Positions 37,272 through 49,300 of a stretch of DNA of 64,000 nucleotides are shown here, in pieces. The stretch's first letter is position 1, and each line of letters starts with the position of its first letter. The DNA is taken from assembly GCA_905178155.1 (NCBI GenBank), contig CAJINV010000020.1, forward strand, positions 620,001 through 684,000. Direction: 5' to 3'. A model generated the notes under the pieces. That model saw nothing but the letters and a program-made list of their open reading frames with translations. It did no database searches and was not told the origin of the DNA. Made by a program: the position numbers and the translations under genes. Source of the stretch: Amoebophrya sp. A120. Its lineage: Eukaryota > Sar > Dinophyceae > Syndiniales > Amoebophryaceae.

Positions 37272-39290
37272 GAGGGAGTTTGCGTTTTCGTTTAGATGGA
37301 GATGGGCCTCACAACTTCGGCGCGGTGGCGGTGGGTTAATGAGAAAACTAATCTAAGAACTCGGTACGAGAGAAGAAAGACTCACAGCGTAGTCGTATCG
37401 TAATTTACTTATAAAATAGAACTGCCACGACGCTAGCGCTTCGTCTTGCTGGAAATGGAATTCAAGGGTGATAATTTATTCTGCAGCAACTTCACACGTC
37501 GAGCAAAGCGCGAATTCAAAAGTTTCGTTTTCTTCTGCTGATATGTAACGGAGGAGCTGCGCAAGCTCTACCGGAAAATAAATCAAGAATAATGTTTGGA
37601 GCAATAGCGCGTTTTTAAATGTAAATTGATTCCGTCACTGCTAATTTCAGTTTTGGCGGAGTTACTTCGATAAGCACCCTCGGAAAGAAATTTATCTCGT
37701 TGTAGTTGATACATTTGTTTTAGAAATAAGCTGATTTTTTTGAATGATTTTAATCTTCTATGTCATTGCTACCTGTTTCCAGATACAATCTGAATATGTA
37801 CTTTTACCTTAGAAATTAATAAAGCGTTTTGTTGTACTACACCTGTTGAATACTTACTATGGCCGTGCGTGGTCAATGTTGCATCGGTAGCTGCAGGAGA
37901 TGCAGACGTGTTTATGCTAGATTTATTGTTGTTAATAATATGTTGTTGACAGAAGTACTAGGATCAGACGAGGAACGCCAATTTTTGATCGCAGACTCAT
38001 TGACGAGCCACCTCAACGTACATGCGTTTGACGAGTCGACGTCTCTTAATTTCTTCTATTTCAAATTTTGTATTATTGAAAAATATTTCCAAACAATAGA
38101 TTTTGACTCCGCAGCTTAATTTGAATTCTAGGTACTACTATATCTTCGCAGAGGTTTCATCCGTAGACTAGGGTTTCGATGAGGGTCACAACAAGCTCGT
38201 ACTAATTAAAGGCTCCTGGCAAAGCAATCAATATCAAACCTGAGTTATCAGTTCGAAATTCGTATATCATTATCTGGGAAACGGGAAAGAATACCACCTG
38301 AACGATAGTTGACCAGAATATCAATCTCTTCATGGCGTATGTGCTTTCTGGCGGTCGGAGATTTGAGGTTGTTGTGAAGGAGCACAGAAGCTGATAGCTG
38401 GCTGCAGTCACTGCAGGACGAACTTTCATCATGCTTCTGCAACACATCTCACGTCTTCGGGCTGGAAGCAGTGCGTTGCCGCAAAGAGGATCTAGATGCA
38501 CTTTTATTTTCATGTTGATGGTTTTATTTTGCCACGGTTTCTTCACTTTCGCTTAGCATTAGCTGCAATATGCTATACTAGCGCGAAGACGTAATTCTAA
38601 GTTAGTTCTGATCAGCACGGGGCTTTGAACTTGAAAAAGTGCACGATAGGAAAATATATATATACGATTTCTTCGCCGAATGGAACTTCACTGAGCAATC
38701 TTCGAGGATATCGATGAACTACGATAAAATATTTAAGTCCATTCTTTGGCACTATGCTTTTCGTTTTCTTCTTGCTTAGCGCTTCTGCGAAAGAAGCCAA
38801 TACAAAACTCATGCCTGCAGGCAGAGCTGTACGAGGTTGAGCAGCCGATTTGTAACTCTGTTGAGCCATCCGATCTGTGTGCGTACGTCGTAACAACTAG
38901 AACTTCGCCAAGTTGTTGTATTCTCCTAGCCCCGCTGGGGCCACGATAGCTGCAGTTGAAAAAGTGACGGAGATTGCACGGACGGATTGCAGTTTCTCCT
39001 TGTCCAATACAAAAAGGGTGATTTTTGTGGCTCAAAGTTGATGTTGATGCGGACTACGAGGGCTTCCATCTGGAGGAAAGCAGGACCGTTGTCGTACTGA
39101 ATGCACCGAGGACGCGAAGGAGAGCATTGTTGTCTCTTGGCGCTGCAATCTCTTTATATCGTGAAGCACGTTGGTGAAGCCTATCTGTTTTTTGTAGCCG
39201 ATGTGTTCTTCACACTACGTGCCCTATCGCCTGACGTGCAGTTTGTTTGGCAACGTTGGCAGCTTCTCTGAAGTGATTGCCGTCCGCCTT
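37272..39290. other. Intergenic, no gene seen
   Basis: AT-rich DNA without a convincing frame on either strand. Short frames up to about 115 codons exist but show no domain and no codon pattern like the neighbours. Confidence 0.5.
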
Positions 39291-40179
39291 TTGGATAGGT
39301 GCGGAAACCTTACCCGCCGCGCCTTCTGCGCCAAGGCAAGCAGCCGGCCCCAGACGGCGCCGATGTCGTGGCCGAAAACTGGAACGCCTACGCGCGCAGA
39401 ATTGTCGGGGCCACGCGCGCCCCGAAGTTGGCCGGTAATGGCCTTCGGGCCGTTCCGAAGGAACGCCAATGACAGCGAGCTAAGAACGACCCTGCGCAAG
39501 ACGTTCAGGAAGCTTATCGGGGTGCGCGCGCTCCGGCACCTCAGTGAAATTCGCGCCAGGCGCAAACCCCCTGCGGGAGGTGCTTCCGATCAGGCCAGAG
39601 CACGCGGGCGGTCGATCGCGCGCGCCGCTGCCGCTCCGCCGGCCGGGCGCCAGGCCGCGGGCGCACGCGGCGCGCGCCTAGCCGGCAGCGCGAAGGCGCC
39701 CGCGAGACGGCGCGATGGCGCGCGGCGGGTGGCCCTCGTTGGGAAGTCTGTCTGAAGGCAGGGCATTGGTATTGGCCGGCATTTCGCGGCTGCCCACAAG
39801 TTTTCTCCGTGGCCCAAGCAGACGCGGGCGCTCGGGCTCCTCGCCCACAAGGCCATGGACATCGTGAAGGCGGGGCATTCCGTGGAGGACATCGGCGCGA
39901 AGTCGGTGGAAGCGCTTGGCGACGAGGGCGGGAGCAAGGCAAGAACTGTGGGCGGGAGCAGTGGGACCCTCCGAGCGGACTAGTCTGGGCGCTGGGGTGT
40001 TACCTGTACCGTGCCGCAGGGAGGGGCGAGGCGTTGGCTGTTGGCGCCGTGCTATCGCGTGGAAGGGCCCAGCCGCTTTCCCTCGGCAGCACGCAGTGAG
40101 TTCCGGAAGAGGCCCCCGGCCGCCCCCGGTGGGGGACCGACGCGCGCGAAGCGATTGCGCTTCCGCCGCTGCCGCGCAT

Positions 40180-40975
40180 CTGTCTGTCAATCAGATCGGC
40201 CCCCAGTAGCAGCAAAAGCAAAAAAATCATAACTCCCGGAAAAAATAAAGCAAAAAAAATTCTCCTGGTGTGTTTGCATTTCTCGCGACCGGCCCGGCCT
40301 TGCCTTTCCCCGCTCAGGTGTTGGCCGCCCGGATGTGGTGTCGGGGCTTGGTTTTCTCGCTGAGGCCGTGGAGTTGCAGCGCATGGGCGGCGGTTTTGTT
40401 CTTTCCAATGGCCGGCCGGGTTGGGTTCCGGACGGGGCCGGCGGCCTTGTCTTTCTTGGGCGCGAGGGGCGAATTTTTTTTGGGACAAAAAATAACTTTT
40501 CTTGGGACAAAAAATCTGAAAAAATTGAAAAAAATTCACTTTTTTTGGGTTTTGCCAGTTTCTTGCTGTTTTCCCTGTGGTTTAAAAAAGTTGGCCGGCG
40601 TGGCACACGTTTGGCACAAGCTTGGCACAAGCTTGGCACAAGCTTGGCACAAAAAAAATAATTTTTTGGCACAAAATTAATTCACTGCTCTCTCGATTTC
40701 ATCAATGAAAGACCAGTCCCCCGTGCCCGTCAGGGATAATCCGTTTCATTGAGGTCCTTGAGAGTTGTTGCGCATGCTTCTCCGGAGCCTGTGTCTTTTC
40801 GCCCTGGCCTTTTCCAATGGGAATGGGCCGCAGGTCATTGATCATATTCGCGCGCGCCGCTTGGCCAACCACGAACCGGGAAACCTGTAAAAAAATTTTT
40901 TTTCGGATTTTGATCGGGATTCGTGATTTTTTTATTTTCGAGCCCACTGGGGGCCGATCTGGTTGACATCTGTCT
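40180..40975. repeat. Inverted-repeat-bounded 0.8-kb unit
   Basis: About 60 nt at the left edge (from GTCAATCAGATCGGCCCCCA) match the reverse complement of the right edge with roughly three quarters identity. The interior is A/T-rich and non-coding. It could be a non-autonomous transposon, but no clear target-site repeat was found. Confidence 0.6.
40611..40652. repeat. 11-bp tandem repeat, about four units
   Basis: Successive copies of TTGGCACAAGC. Confidence 0.9.
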
Positions 40976-41560
40976 CGAGCGTTTGCGGTTCTGAAGTCCG
41001 CAAACAAAAAAGGCTGGGCGATTGGGCGGCGCAACGTGATGCCGGCGACGTTGTTCCGGGCCGCCCGGGCTTTCATAGCGGAAGAAATTGAAAAGCTTGA
41101 GCGCGCAGCTGCGCGGGAGGCGCTGAGCCGGACGCCCCTCCAGCGGCCCTGTTTCGTGGGCAACCCCCGCCGCCGCGTAGAGTTTCCTTCGTCACTTTGT
41201 CGCGCGCGTCTCTCTTCGCCCCCGGGGCCCCAAGTTTGCGAGACGTGTGGCCGCGTCGGGCCGCTAAGGGCTGCACCCGCCCCCGGCCTGCCCCGGAGGC
41301 GTTTGTGGTCGCTTGGCCCGCCACCGGCCCCTTTTGCCGCCCGGCAATTTGGGCCGGCCTTTGTTTCTTTGGGGCGCAGCTACCTAGCAGGGGGCGCGGC
41401 GTGTCCTATTCGCACGCCCCTGCGTTATCTCGCCAGAAAGGCAGGCAGCTTTCTTGCCAAAGCTGGCGCCACATAGTCGTCCGATGGATCGCGCGGTCGG
41501 TGGCCGCTGCGGGCGCGTGTGAGCCTGCGTGTCTGTTTTGGTTTCTGCGGCTACAAGGCT

Positions 41561-42089
41561 GTTGCGCATGTGTGAAGCGCCCCTACACCAGTAGCCAATC
41601 CATTGGGAGCGCCGCTGTGTTGTTTCGGAAGTGGCGCAGCCACACGACAGCCCATCTTGCAGCGCCTTCCAAGAATGAATTCTGTTCATGTGTATTGGCT
41701 TGGGATTCGCGATCGTGGTCCTCTGCGTCCGGTTCCGGGCCATAAATGAAGCGAATCGCATTCATCATTATCCGTTCGTTGTTGAAGAGACATTTGTGTG
41801 CATGTCTGGCGGCTAAGTGTGCTCGCCAGTAAGCGTGTTCGTGTCTTTTGTCGGTGTCAGCCCGCGGGCGCATCCATTGCCTGAGAGTCCTGATATTCGC
41901 GCGCTCCGGTGTTCGCGTTCCTGCCCTCCGCCGTAGTTTTTTGGTTTATAATAGTATGCAGCGGCGGTAGGAGCGTTAACGCTGGGCAGCCACCTTATTT
42001 CAACCAGAATTTCTTTACTTCATCTCTTTCTGCTCGCGCTGATGTAGGGGTGCCGCTCGCTGCTCCGCGTCAGAGCAAGGTAAGAGTTA
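41561..42089. other. Intergenic upstream of the methyltransferase gene
   Basis: No gene seen. A possible splice donor (AAGGTAAGAG at about 42077) might mark a 5' untranslated exon. Confidence 0.35.
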
Positions 42090-45000
42090 TTGCCCCACAT
42101 GTTGACGTTGTGTGGTGAAAAGAATCTGAGCCAACGGCCCGCATGCGCGAGCCTTCTCGCTTGGTCGCTCATTTGTGTCTGCTTTTTATCCCGAACCGCC
42201 CCGGAAGTATCAGCACAGACGTCGCCAGAGCCGAAGCACCCGCAGAACCCTTCGAACCACAAAGGTCCATCGAGCCCCGCTGCGATACCGCCACAGCGGA
42301 TTCCTCCGGCAAGGCGGAAGCAGTGGGTCCAGAACTGTCCGGGGTATCGCCAGATCGGGCAGCAGCTTTGCCAGTTTGGCTTCGACCGGATCACGCGGCT
42401 GTTCGCGACGCGCTCCTGTTTCGATGCGGACTACGAACGCAGCTGGTGTTGTCCCGCGCCCGGAGCCACGCACCAGGTGGTGCTCCCCGACTGCTTCATT
42501 CCCGACGGATTCAACAGCCTCACGCCGCGGTTGTGCTGCAACAACGACTACACCACCCTGGCCGTGCCGCCCATTCACGCCAAGATCAATCTGGGGTTCG
42601 GCAGCAACTTGACCTGCTTGGTAGAAAGCGAAATAGGAAAGGCAGAAGAGGAGGAGGAAAATCAGGTACGAGATACGGCTTCAGGCGCCACCAGAGTTGC
42701 ATCATCTAGAAGTACTGCTGGGAACAACGAGCTGCTGCGAATCTTTCCGACGCTGGACGACATCTTCCGAGACATGTGTCCGGAGGCCAGAGAGGCCTAT
42801 CAGGCGGTCACGGTGATCTGGCAAACCATGAATCGCCGACCGCCAACCGAAGTTGCCATGATTTAAGGGAATGAATTCAACACTTTCCTGGAAAAAAGCC
42901 GTGGTCTACTTCCATTCTGCGCTTTATCTAGTGCCGCTTCCTTTCAGGCACAGCGTACGAAAGCAGACGAAAGCATCTTTTTTAGCTCGCATGTGGACAC
43001 GGGTGGTCATTTTTTTCCATCTGTTGTCGTGGCTTTACTATTGTGATTATCATCATGATTTGAAACAAGAAAGCAAACTACTTAGCGCGCCATTAGAAAG
43101 AATCCACACCACCTCCTGAAAGGAAGCGCCCCGCTATATAACGAACATACCGGATTGGGTATCGGGCATCAAGGGACGGTATCCAATTTTTGGACTTCTG
43201 AACGCGCTGCTGATCAGTTCCCCCCAAGAGCTCGAGCGCGCGTTTGTCGCAGCAGCAGGAGCTCCAGATGATGATACAGCTTCCAAACCGACTTCCTCGA
43301 CATCTGCCTATAAGTCCGTGACCAAATTTCACGCAGAAGACCTTCTGATCCCGAAGCGCTCGGCCGTGGCGTACCTGCACCTAGCGTTGGAGTACTTCGA
43401 CCCTTATGAGAGCGAAGACTACGAAGGCAGGCGTGCAGGAGAAGGAGAAGATGAAACGAAAAACCGCTCCGCCGTTCGCCACCGGACACAGCTGCTGGCG
43501 GATCAGACGTCGAGTGCTAGAGGGTCTACTTCCACCAGAAAAAGGAAAACTAGGAGAAAAAAACGCCCTCCACCGCGCTGGGAGACGTTTGTTCGGATGG
43601 CGCAGGACGCGTTTCACAAGTACGGCTGGACGGAGGAGATTGAAACGCACGTGAACTACCTGCTGGACCAGCTGTGGAGTAAGTGGGACGCGCCGAACCG
43701 GTGGCGGCACATCCCCTTCGAAGACTGGCGCATGTACGACCGGTTGAGCCGTGGCGTGCCGGTGCTGCAAGACAAAGCGCCGAAATTCACAGTAGACAAG
43801 CCAGACCTGAATTACCACGTTGGGAAGGTCGTCGCGGTGCACGAGGTAGAAGACCAAACTGATTCCCAAATTGTGCCTGCTGTGGACGACGAGAATAAAG
43901 CCCGTGGCACTAGTGCAGCTACCCGCCCTGCGGATTCCTACCCCTCCTGGGCGAAGCCGTTTCTGTTTTTCACCGACGACGCAGCTCTGTACACGGAAAG
44001 CAGTGGTGGTGCAACAACTGGGGAAAATGAATCTTCAAGCACACCACAACGGCCCGCACAGCCCGAGCCCTGTGGCAGCTACTTTGGTATTATGGAGAAG
44101 CTGAGCAAAGAGCCGGAAAAGGACGTAACTGTTCTCGACGTCGGGGCGGGGACAGCTCCTTGTGAAGCGCATTGGCGCTCGATTGGAAAGCACGTGAAGT
44201 ACTTGAAGCAGGACTTTGCGCAGTATGACGTTTTGCCAAACAGTGTGAAGAGGACACCGTCGCACTCTACCGAGGATCACCTGCTAGAGCACGGAAAACC
44301 GGAAACCCAAACCCTCAATGGAGAAGACCTTTTCGAGCAGCACCAGAAAGACCGGGACACTAAGGTGATCGAGATGAGCAAAAAGCTCGGCGTGAATCAG
44401 TTTGCGTTCGGCAGCAGCATCCACGCCGAGAAAGGGTACGCGAAAATGGACATTGTGTCCGACATCCTGCGCATCCCACTCGCGTCAAACTCCATTGACA
44501 TCATCATCCTCGACCAGGTGCTGGAGCACCTCCCCCACCCCGCCGACGCGATGAAGGAGTTGCATCGCCTGCTGAAACCTAAAGGCGGTATTCTTTTTCT
44601 TTCCCACCCCTACGGCAGCTACTTGCACAATCTTCCCTTTCACTACAACGGCGGGTTCACACACAGCTGGTTCGAGTTCCACTTGGGGGCGTTGTTTCTG
44701 AAGGAAGAAGAGAAGAAGGAGTTGCAGGCGGAACAACGGACGGAAGTAGCTGCTGGAAATGATGAAGAAAGAAAAGACGATGAAAATAGCGGCAGCACAA
44801 GAAGAAGTCGAGGCCAATTGTGGTGGAACTATCGGTGGGAGAAATCCGGGGCCGCCCTGCAGCGATCCCTGAGCGAAATCGACTGTTTCCAAGCGGTCCT
44901 CGGAAACTTCGCTCCCGGGCGAATCTTTCGGGAGCTGCTGCTCACACTGCTACCCGAAATCACTGACGTCATACCCGTATCAAATGCAAATATGTCTGGT

Positions 45001-45298
45001 TCTGGAAGAGTCCAAGGCTTGTCATGCTCTGCTAGCATGACTCCAAAGTCTGTCATGCACATTACCCAAAAGCCCCATTTTTCTGTCATGCAGAAACGCG
45101 CTTTGTCATGCAGAATACACAGCGCCGTAGTTACTCAGAAACTTGTCGTGCTGAGCTGCCAATGGAGGCGTCCTCATGATTGTCCTACCCGCATCACAAA
45201 TTTCCAGACCGAGACGCATTTGCAATGCATAACCCGGCCTCTGTCCCGGGGCGGAGCGCACCGTGCAAGGCGTGAATGTGGTCGCGGTGAAGGGGTAG
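42090..45298 (+). CDS. Signal-anchored Cys-rich protein with SAM-methyltransferase domain, 892 aa
   Basis: Exons 42090-42851, 43123-44977 and 45237-45298, joined by one GT-AG intron and introner B6. The N-terminus carries a hydrophobic run (ASLLAWSLICVCFLS) ending near VSAQ, a likely signal peptide. Next is a Cys-rich stretch (SWCCPAPGATHQ, PRLCCNNDYTT). From about residue 590 comes a class I methyltransferase: VTVLDVGAGTAPCEAHW is the AdoMet-binding glycine loop, then a Lys/Glu-rich insertion, then DIIILDQVLEHLPHPADAM and KELHRLLKPKGGILFLSHP, the usual motifs IV-V. The order and spacing fit a UbiE/methyltransf_11-type fold enlarged by insertions. The substrate is unknown; a secretory signal suggests action in the endomembrane system. 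Start choice rests on the first ATG that keeps the hydrophobic segment near the terminus; a later Met is possible. Confidence 0.8.
44978..45231. mobile_element. Introner B6
   Basis: B-family ends TATCAAATGC and GCAATGCATA, perfect ACCCG repeats; excision gives TDVIPGLCPGA. Confidence 0.94.
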
Positions 45299-46303
45299 AA
45301 GACCATGGTGACAGCCTGTGCTGAAGTGGTTTTTGGGCACACGCTGCTCTTCAGTTTGCCAAGAGGTGTGTAGTGTATGAGATCAAATGAACGCCTGTTG
45401 TTTCACTTACTTTTGTCTGTTTTTCCCTGCTTGGGTGGCTTGCTAGTGCCTATGCTTTTTCACGAATCAGTTTTCCCAAAATGACGTTGTGCATCTGCTT
45501 GGCAGCCGCCAAATGTAACTACTACACACGCTGCTTATTTCTCTTTCATCACGTAATACTCCGTTCCTGAGGGTCTACTTGTCCTAGACAATAAGGGAAA
45601 CTCAAACTCTAACTATCGCAAGAGCCATAGACGTTTGTTCACGACCCTGACTCTGAGCAGAGTCGATGCGAGAAACTGTCTTGTTATGTGCGTACAACCA
45701 CAACGAGCTCTGTCCAGCAGCGGTCCTACTCTTGTTTTTTCTTTCATCACGGGGGCCGCGAAGGCCAGTGGGAAGCATTGATACAACGCGCACCACAATC
45801 ACGCCAGAGAGATAAATCATGGATACGACCAATACATTCATCATCATCTTCAAGCGCCACGACGGACTGAGAGTGCACGTAGCGATTTGTCACCTTTGCC
45901 TCAATTTGAGTAAGAACGGAGTTAATGTTAACTCAGAACTCTGCAATCTTCCGCAAAAAGCGTCTGCTTTTTGTCTTAGTCAAATCACGACCTACAAACA
46001 AAGACAATGCTAGGACCCTGATCTTGATGTGCTTTTTCCGTGCGATGCGAATGACGTTGTAGTGAAATTATGTAACGGGGGCAGGATTCTGTCTAAAGAT
46101 GTTGAAGGTGTGGCGAGTGTCATTCTTTCACGTAACACCACACCCGCGTCTTTCCTTTCATTCGAGGGGACCACTTTGAGCACGCGCGAAGTTGAGCCTT
46201 TTCCCTGGTCGTAGAGGGGCACACTTCCGCAACTTCTTCTTAGTTATCCACATCCTCCTTACTCCACTCCGTGCGCGAGGACCCCTCCAGTTCGACAAGA
46301 ACG
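45299..46303. other. Intergenic, no gene seen
   Basis: Nothing recognised on either strand. Confidence 0.5.
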
Positions 46304-49300
46304 ATGGTCGAAGCAGCCCCACCAGCGGTGAAGCAGGGCGTCACGCTCGAAGCGAGCGAGGCCGGCGTCCAGCCGGATCGGGTTTTGCCAGGGGAGGTGG
46401 ACGAAGACGGCTTCCAGCAGCAGCGTTCCCGACGACGGTCCTCGAAGAAGGCTTCTAGTATGAATTTCAAAAGTTGTTTCGTATTCGTACTTGTAGTATT
46501 TCTATTTGGAATTGGAGCCGTGCATTCCAAAGCTTTTTCTTAATAAGGTAAATCCGCATTACAAATATCATTCCTCATTCTCGCGCTGAGAAAATTTGCA
46601 ATGCAATTACTACATACAAGTACGATTACGAAGATACTTTCGCACTCCATATGTATCGCCGCGGAACAACTGGCGTCTTCTTCTGCCTCCAAGGAAAGCG
46701 GCGAGCCACCCGCGGCAGCAGGTGCGAAGAGGGACAGCAAAAAGTCGAATTTGGTTTGGCGTGTGAAGGTGCAAGAAGCAGAACCATCGACCACGTCTGC
46801 GGACGGCGTTGTGAAGCAGAGCAGCGAGGTCGCACCAGCAGCAAAAACGCCAATAAAACAAGACGTGAATTCGAAACCTGCAGCTTCCGGGCCCAATTCG
46901 ACGTCGAAGGGGCGACGAAGTTCCGGTACAACTACAATTTCTGCTAGCGGCCGCGTAACTACGGCAGCGTCCAAAACCACACCCTCGCAGCTGCGCGGGA
47001 GGGACTCGACGAACACGTTGACCGGTCGTGCTTCTGGTGCCGTTGGTCCCCCGGGAAGTAGTAGTGGAAAGAAGCAGATTCCGAATCCAGCGACAAGTGC
47101 TAGCAAAGCCGCGAAGGAGAAGGAAAAAGAGGATCGGCAAGCGGAGCAGGAAATTCTGGAACAAAATCTGAAGAAGCTGATCCGCCCTGCCAGTCCGGAA
47201 AAGGAAAAGGAAGAGGTACAGATGACGTACGCCGAGCGCTTGTTGAAGAGCTCCACCAGGTGGGTCCGGTCTGCGTTCGGGTTTGGAAGTAGTAGCTCCT
47301 CGAGTTCCAGTTCGGCCTCCGCCACTGCTGAGGCCACCGCTGCGAAGAATGCTGACACGGCGGAACACGTTGCGAACAACAAGAACTCTTCTGCAGCGGA
47401 TCAGGTAGATGCGGCAGAAGCCGCAGCTTCAGCAAAAAGAACCTCTGGTACATTCGCTCCTGCAAGCAGAGTTTCGAAAAAAGGCGAGGAACTACCGTCG
47501 GAGCAACAGGATGCCGGCTGGCAAACTGTTTCCGGGGATCGCCGGAAGTCCGCAAACAAGAGAAAGAGCGGGACTTCTGTCGGAGAAGTACAAAAAAAAC
47601 CGACGAGAGACGGCTCGGCAACAACCGACACCGATAAAGGAAAAAAGGGCACCGGTCGAGGGAAGGAAAGCCGGAAAAGCAAGTCAAGAAACTCCGAAGT
47701 CGTGAACCTGAGCCTGACTGACGCTGAATTACCTAGTACAACTGCGACGGCGAGTAGCACTGTCACAGACGCCGCAGCCGGAGTCGCAGCTAAAAACAAC
47801 AAGGGCAGCAGGAGGAGCAACAGAACGTCGTCTTCGAGTGCCGCTGCGGACATCAACCTCGGCATGTACATGAAGGAACTCCCAACTTCTGGGCGGAAAA
47901 GCAGTGGGTCTGCTCCGCGGAAGAGCGTTCCACCGCGCGTAAAGACGCCACCCCTGGTGGAACCGGTGATGAACAAAGGGACCGCTCCGTTGGGAATTGC
48001 AGCTGTTGCTCCTGCTGTGGCGGCAGCTGGTGCACCGCGAAGTTCCTCTAGTACCGCGACATCTAGTACGAACGTCGGTAAAAACTACGCGGAAGCTGCT
48101 GCACGAACGTCGGGCGCAACTAGCAAAAGTGCTTCTGTACTCGGAAACAGCAAGAGCACCAGCAAAGGTCGCGCGGCCTCTGCGGCATCCACGCCAGCCC
48201 CGGCGGGCCGTGGGAGCTTGAGTATCCAATCGCCTTCGCCACCCCCTTCCGGAGCGGGAGCAACGCGAGGCCCAGCGGTGGAGCAAAGTAAGGTGATGAA
48301 GCAAAAGACGCCGAGCTACCGGGATCTTTTTCGAGGAAGCAAGGGGAAAACGTGGTATTTATGATCCTTGGAACAAAGGAGTAGATGTACTAGAAGATGG
48401 TCATGACTTCTTTTCGATCCGCCCCATAGGGAGAGAAAGAGCAGTATCTAGTGGATGAAAGAATGCAAACTTGTTTATTTGCTGGTAGCGCTCGTCCAAC
48501 ATGATTTGGTTTTGGATTTCCATCCAGGTTCTCTATCACGGAGGACGATGCAGACTCGCCCCTGGATACCCGTCCGAAGAAGTCGGTCCGCATCAGCACA
48601 ACTTCAGTGGCGATGAACACGACCAGCGGCTCGAAATCGTCCATTGTGACCCCAAAAATCACCCCGAAGGGAGCAGCTGCAGGTGCCGCCAGCACAACTA
48701 CATCGGTGCTCATCGGCACCTCGGACGCGAGTGGCAGCAACGCCGTGGTTCCGCTCCTGGCGGAGCCGTCAAGCGCAGGAGCTGTGTCTGGCGGGAGGAG
48801 GAAAAAGGCAAGCAAACATCAGCAGCCGAACTCCGAAGCAAACGCGGATAATACTCGGGATTCGTCCGCCTCTCCAGCAAACAAAGAGGAAGCAGCATCA
48901 GTCGAGAAGAAACCAAGGCGGAGCAATAACAAGCTCCCGCTTTACCGCCATGAAATTTTCGCAAAGAAGAAAGAAGCAAAGATGAAAGGCGCTGGTAGTT
49001 GTACGGATTGCGAACAAGCTGCTATCCCAGAAGCCGGAGCCGGTGCGGAGCAGAAAGCAGAAGCTATTGACGGTGCAGCAGCAGCGGCCGAAAACCAGCC
49101 TCCAAAGAAGAAGAAAAACACCCGGGCTTCTAGGAAGAGACCTAAGCCAGCACCCGCGGCTGAGGGGGAAGAAGAAACTGCGGCGGTGACCGCCGCCCGA
49201 GCACCCGCTGGTCCCGAGAATGCACAAGAGCTACCCGCTGCCAATAAGAAATCTGCAAATAAGCCGAAGAAAGAGAAGCAGCCGGTAGCTGCGACGGGCA

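Larger units (their letters stand above)
39291..41560. other. Second GC-rich island
   Basis: Resembles the first island in composition. It is interrupted by an A/T-rich core (40210-40930) bounded by an inverted repeat. A 75-codon frame at 39756-39983 reads HKFSPWPKQTRALGLLAHKA and MDIVKAGHSVEDIGAKSVEA, which looks like genuine but isolated coding sequence, closed by stops at both ends; a relic gene or element fragment is likely. Nothing else is recognised. Confidence 0.5.

Noticed and set aside
39010-39040. Short stretch ending TGGCTCAAAG, similar to the 3' half of the dinoflagellate spliced leader
   Set aside because: Only part of the 22-nt leader matches and the expected donor GT does not follow, so it is not supported as a spliced-leader gene or relic.
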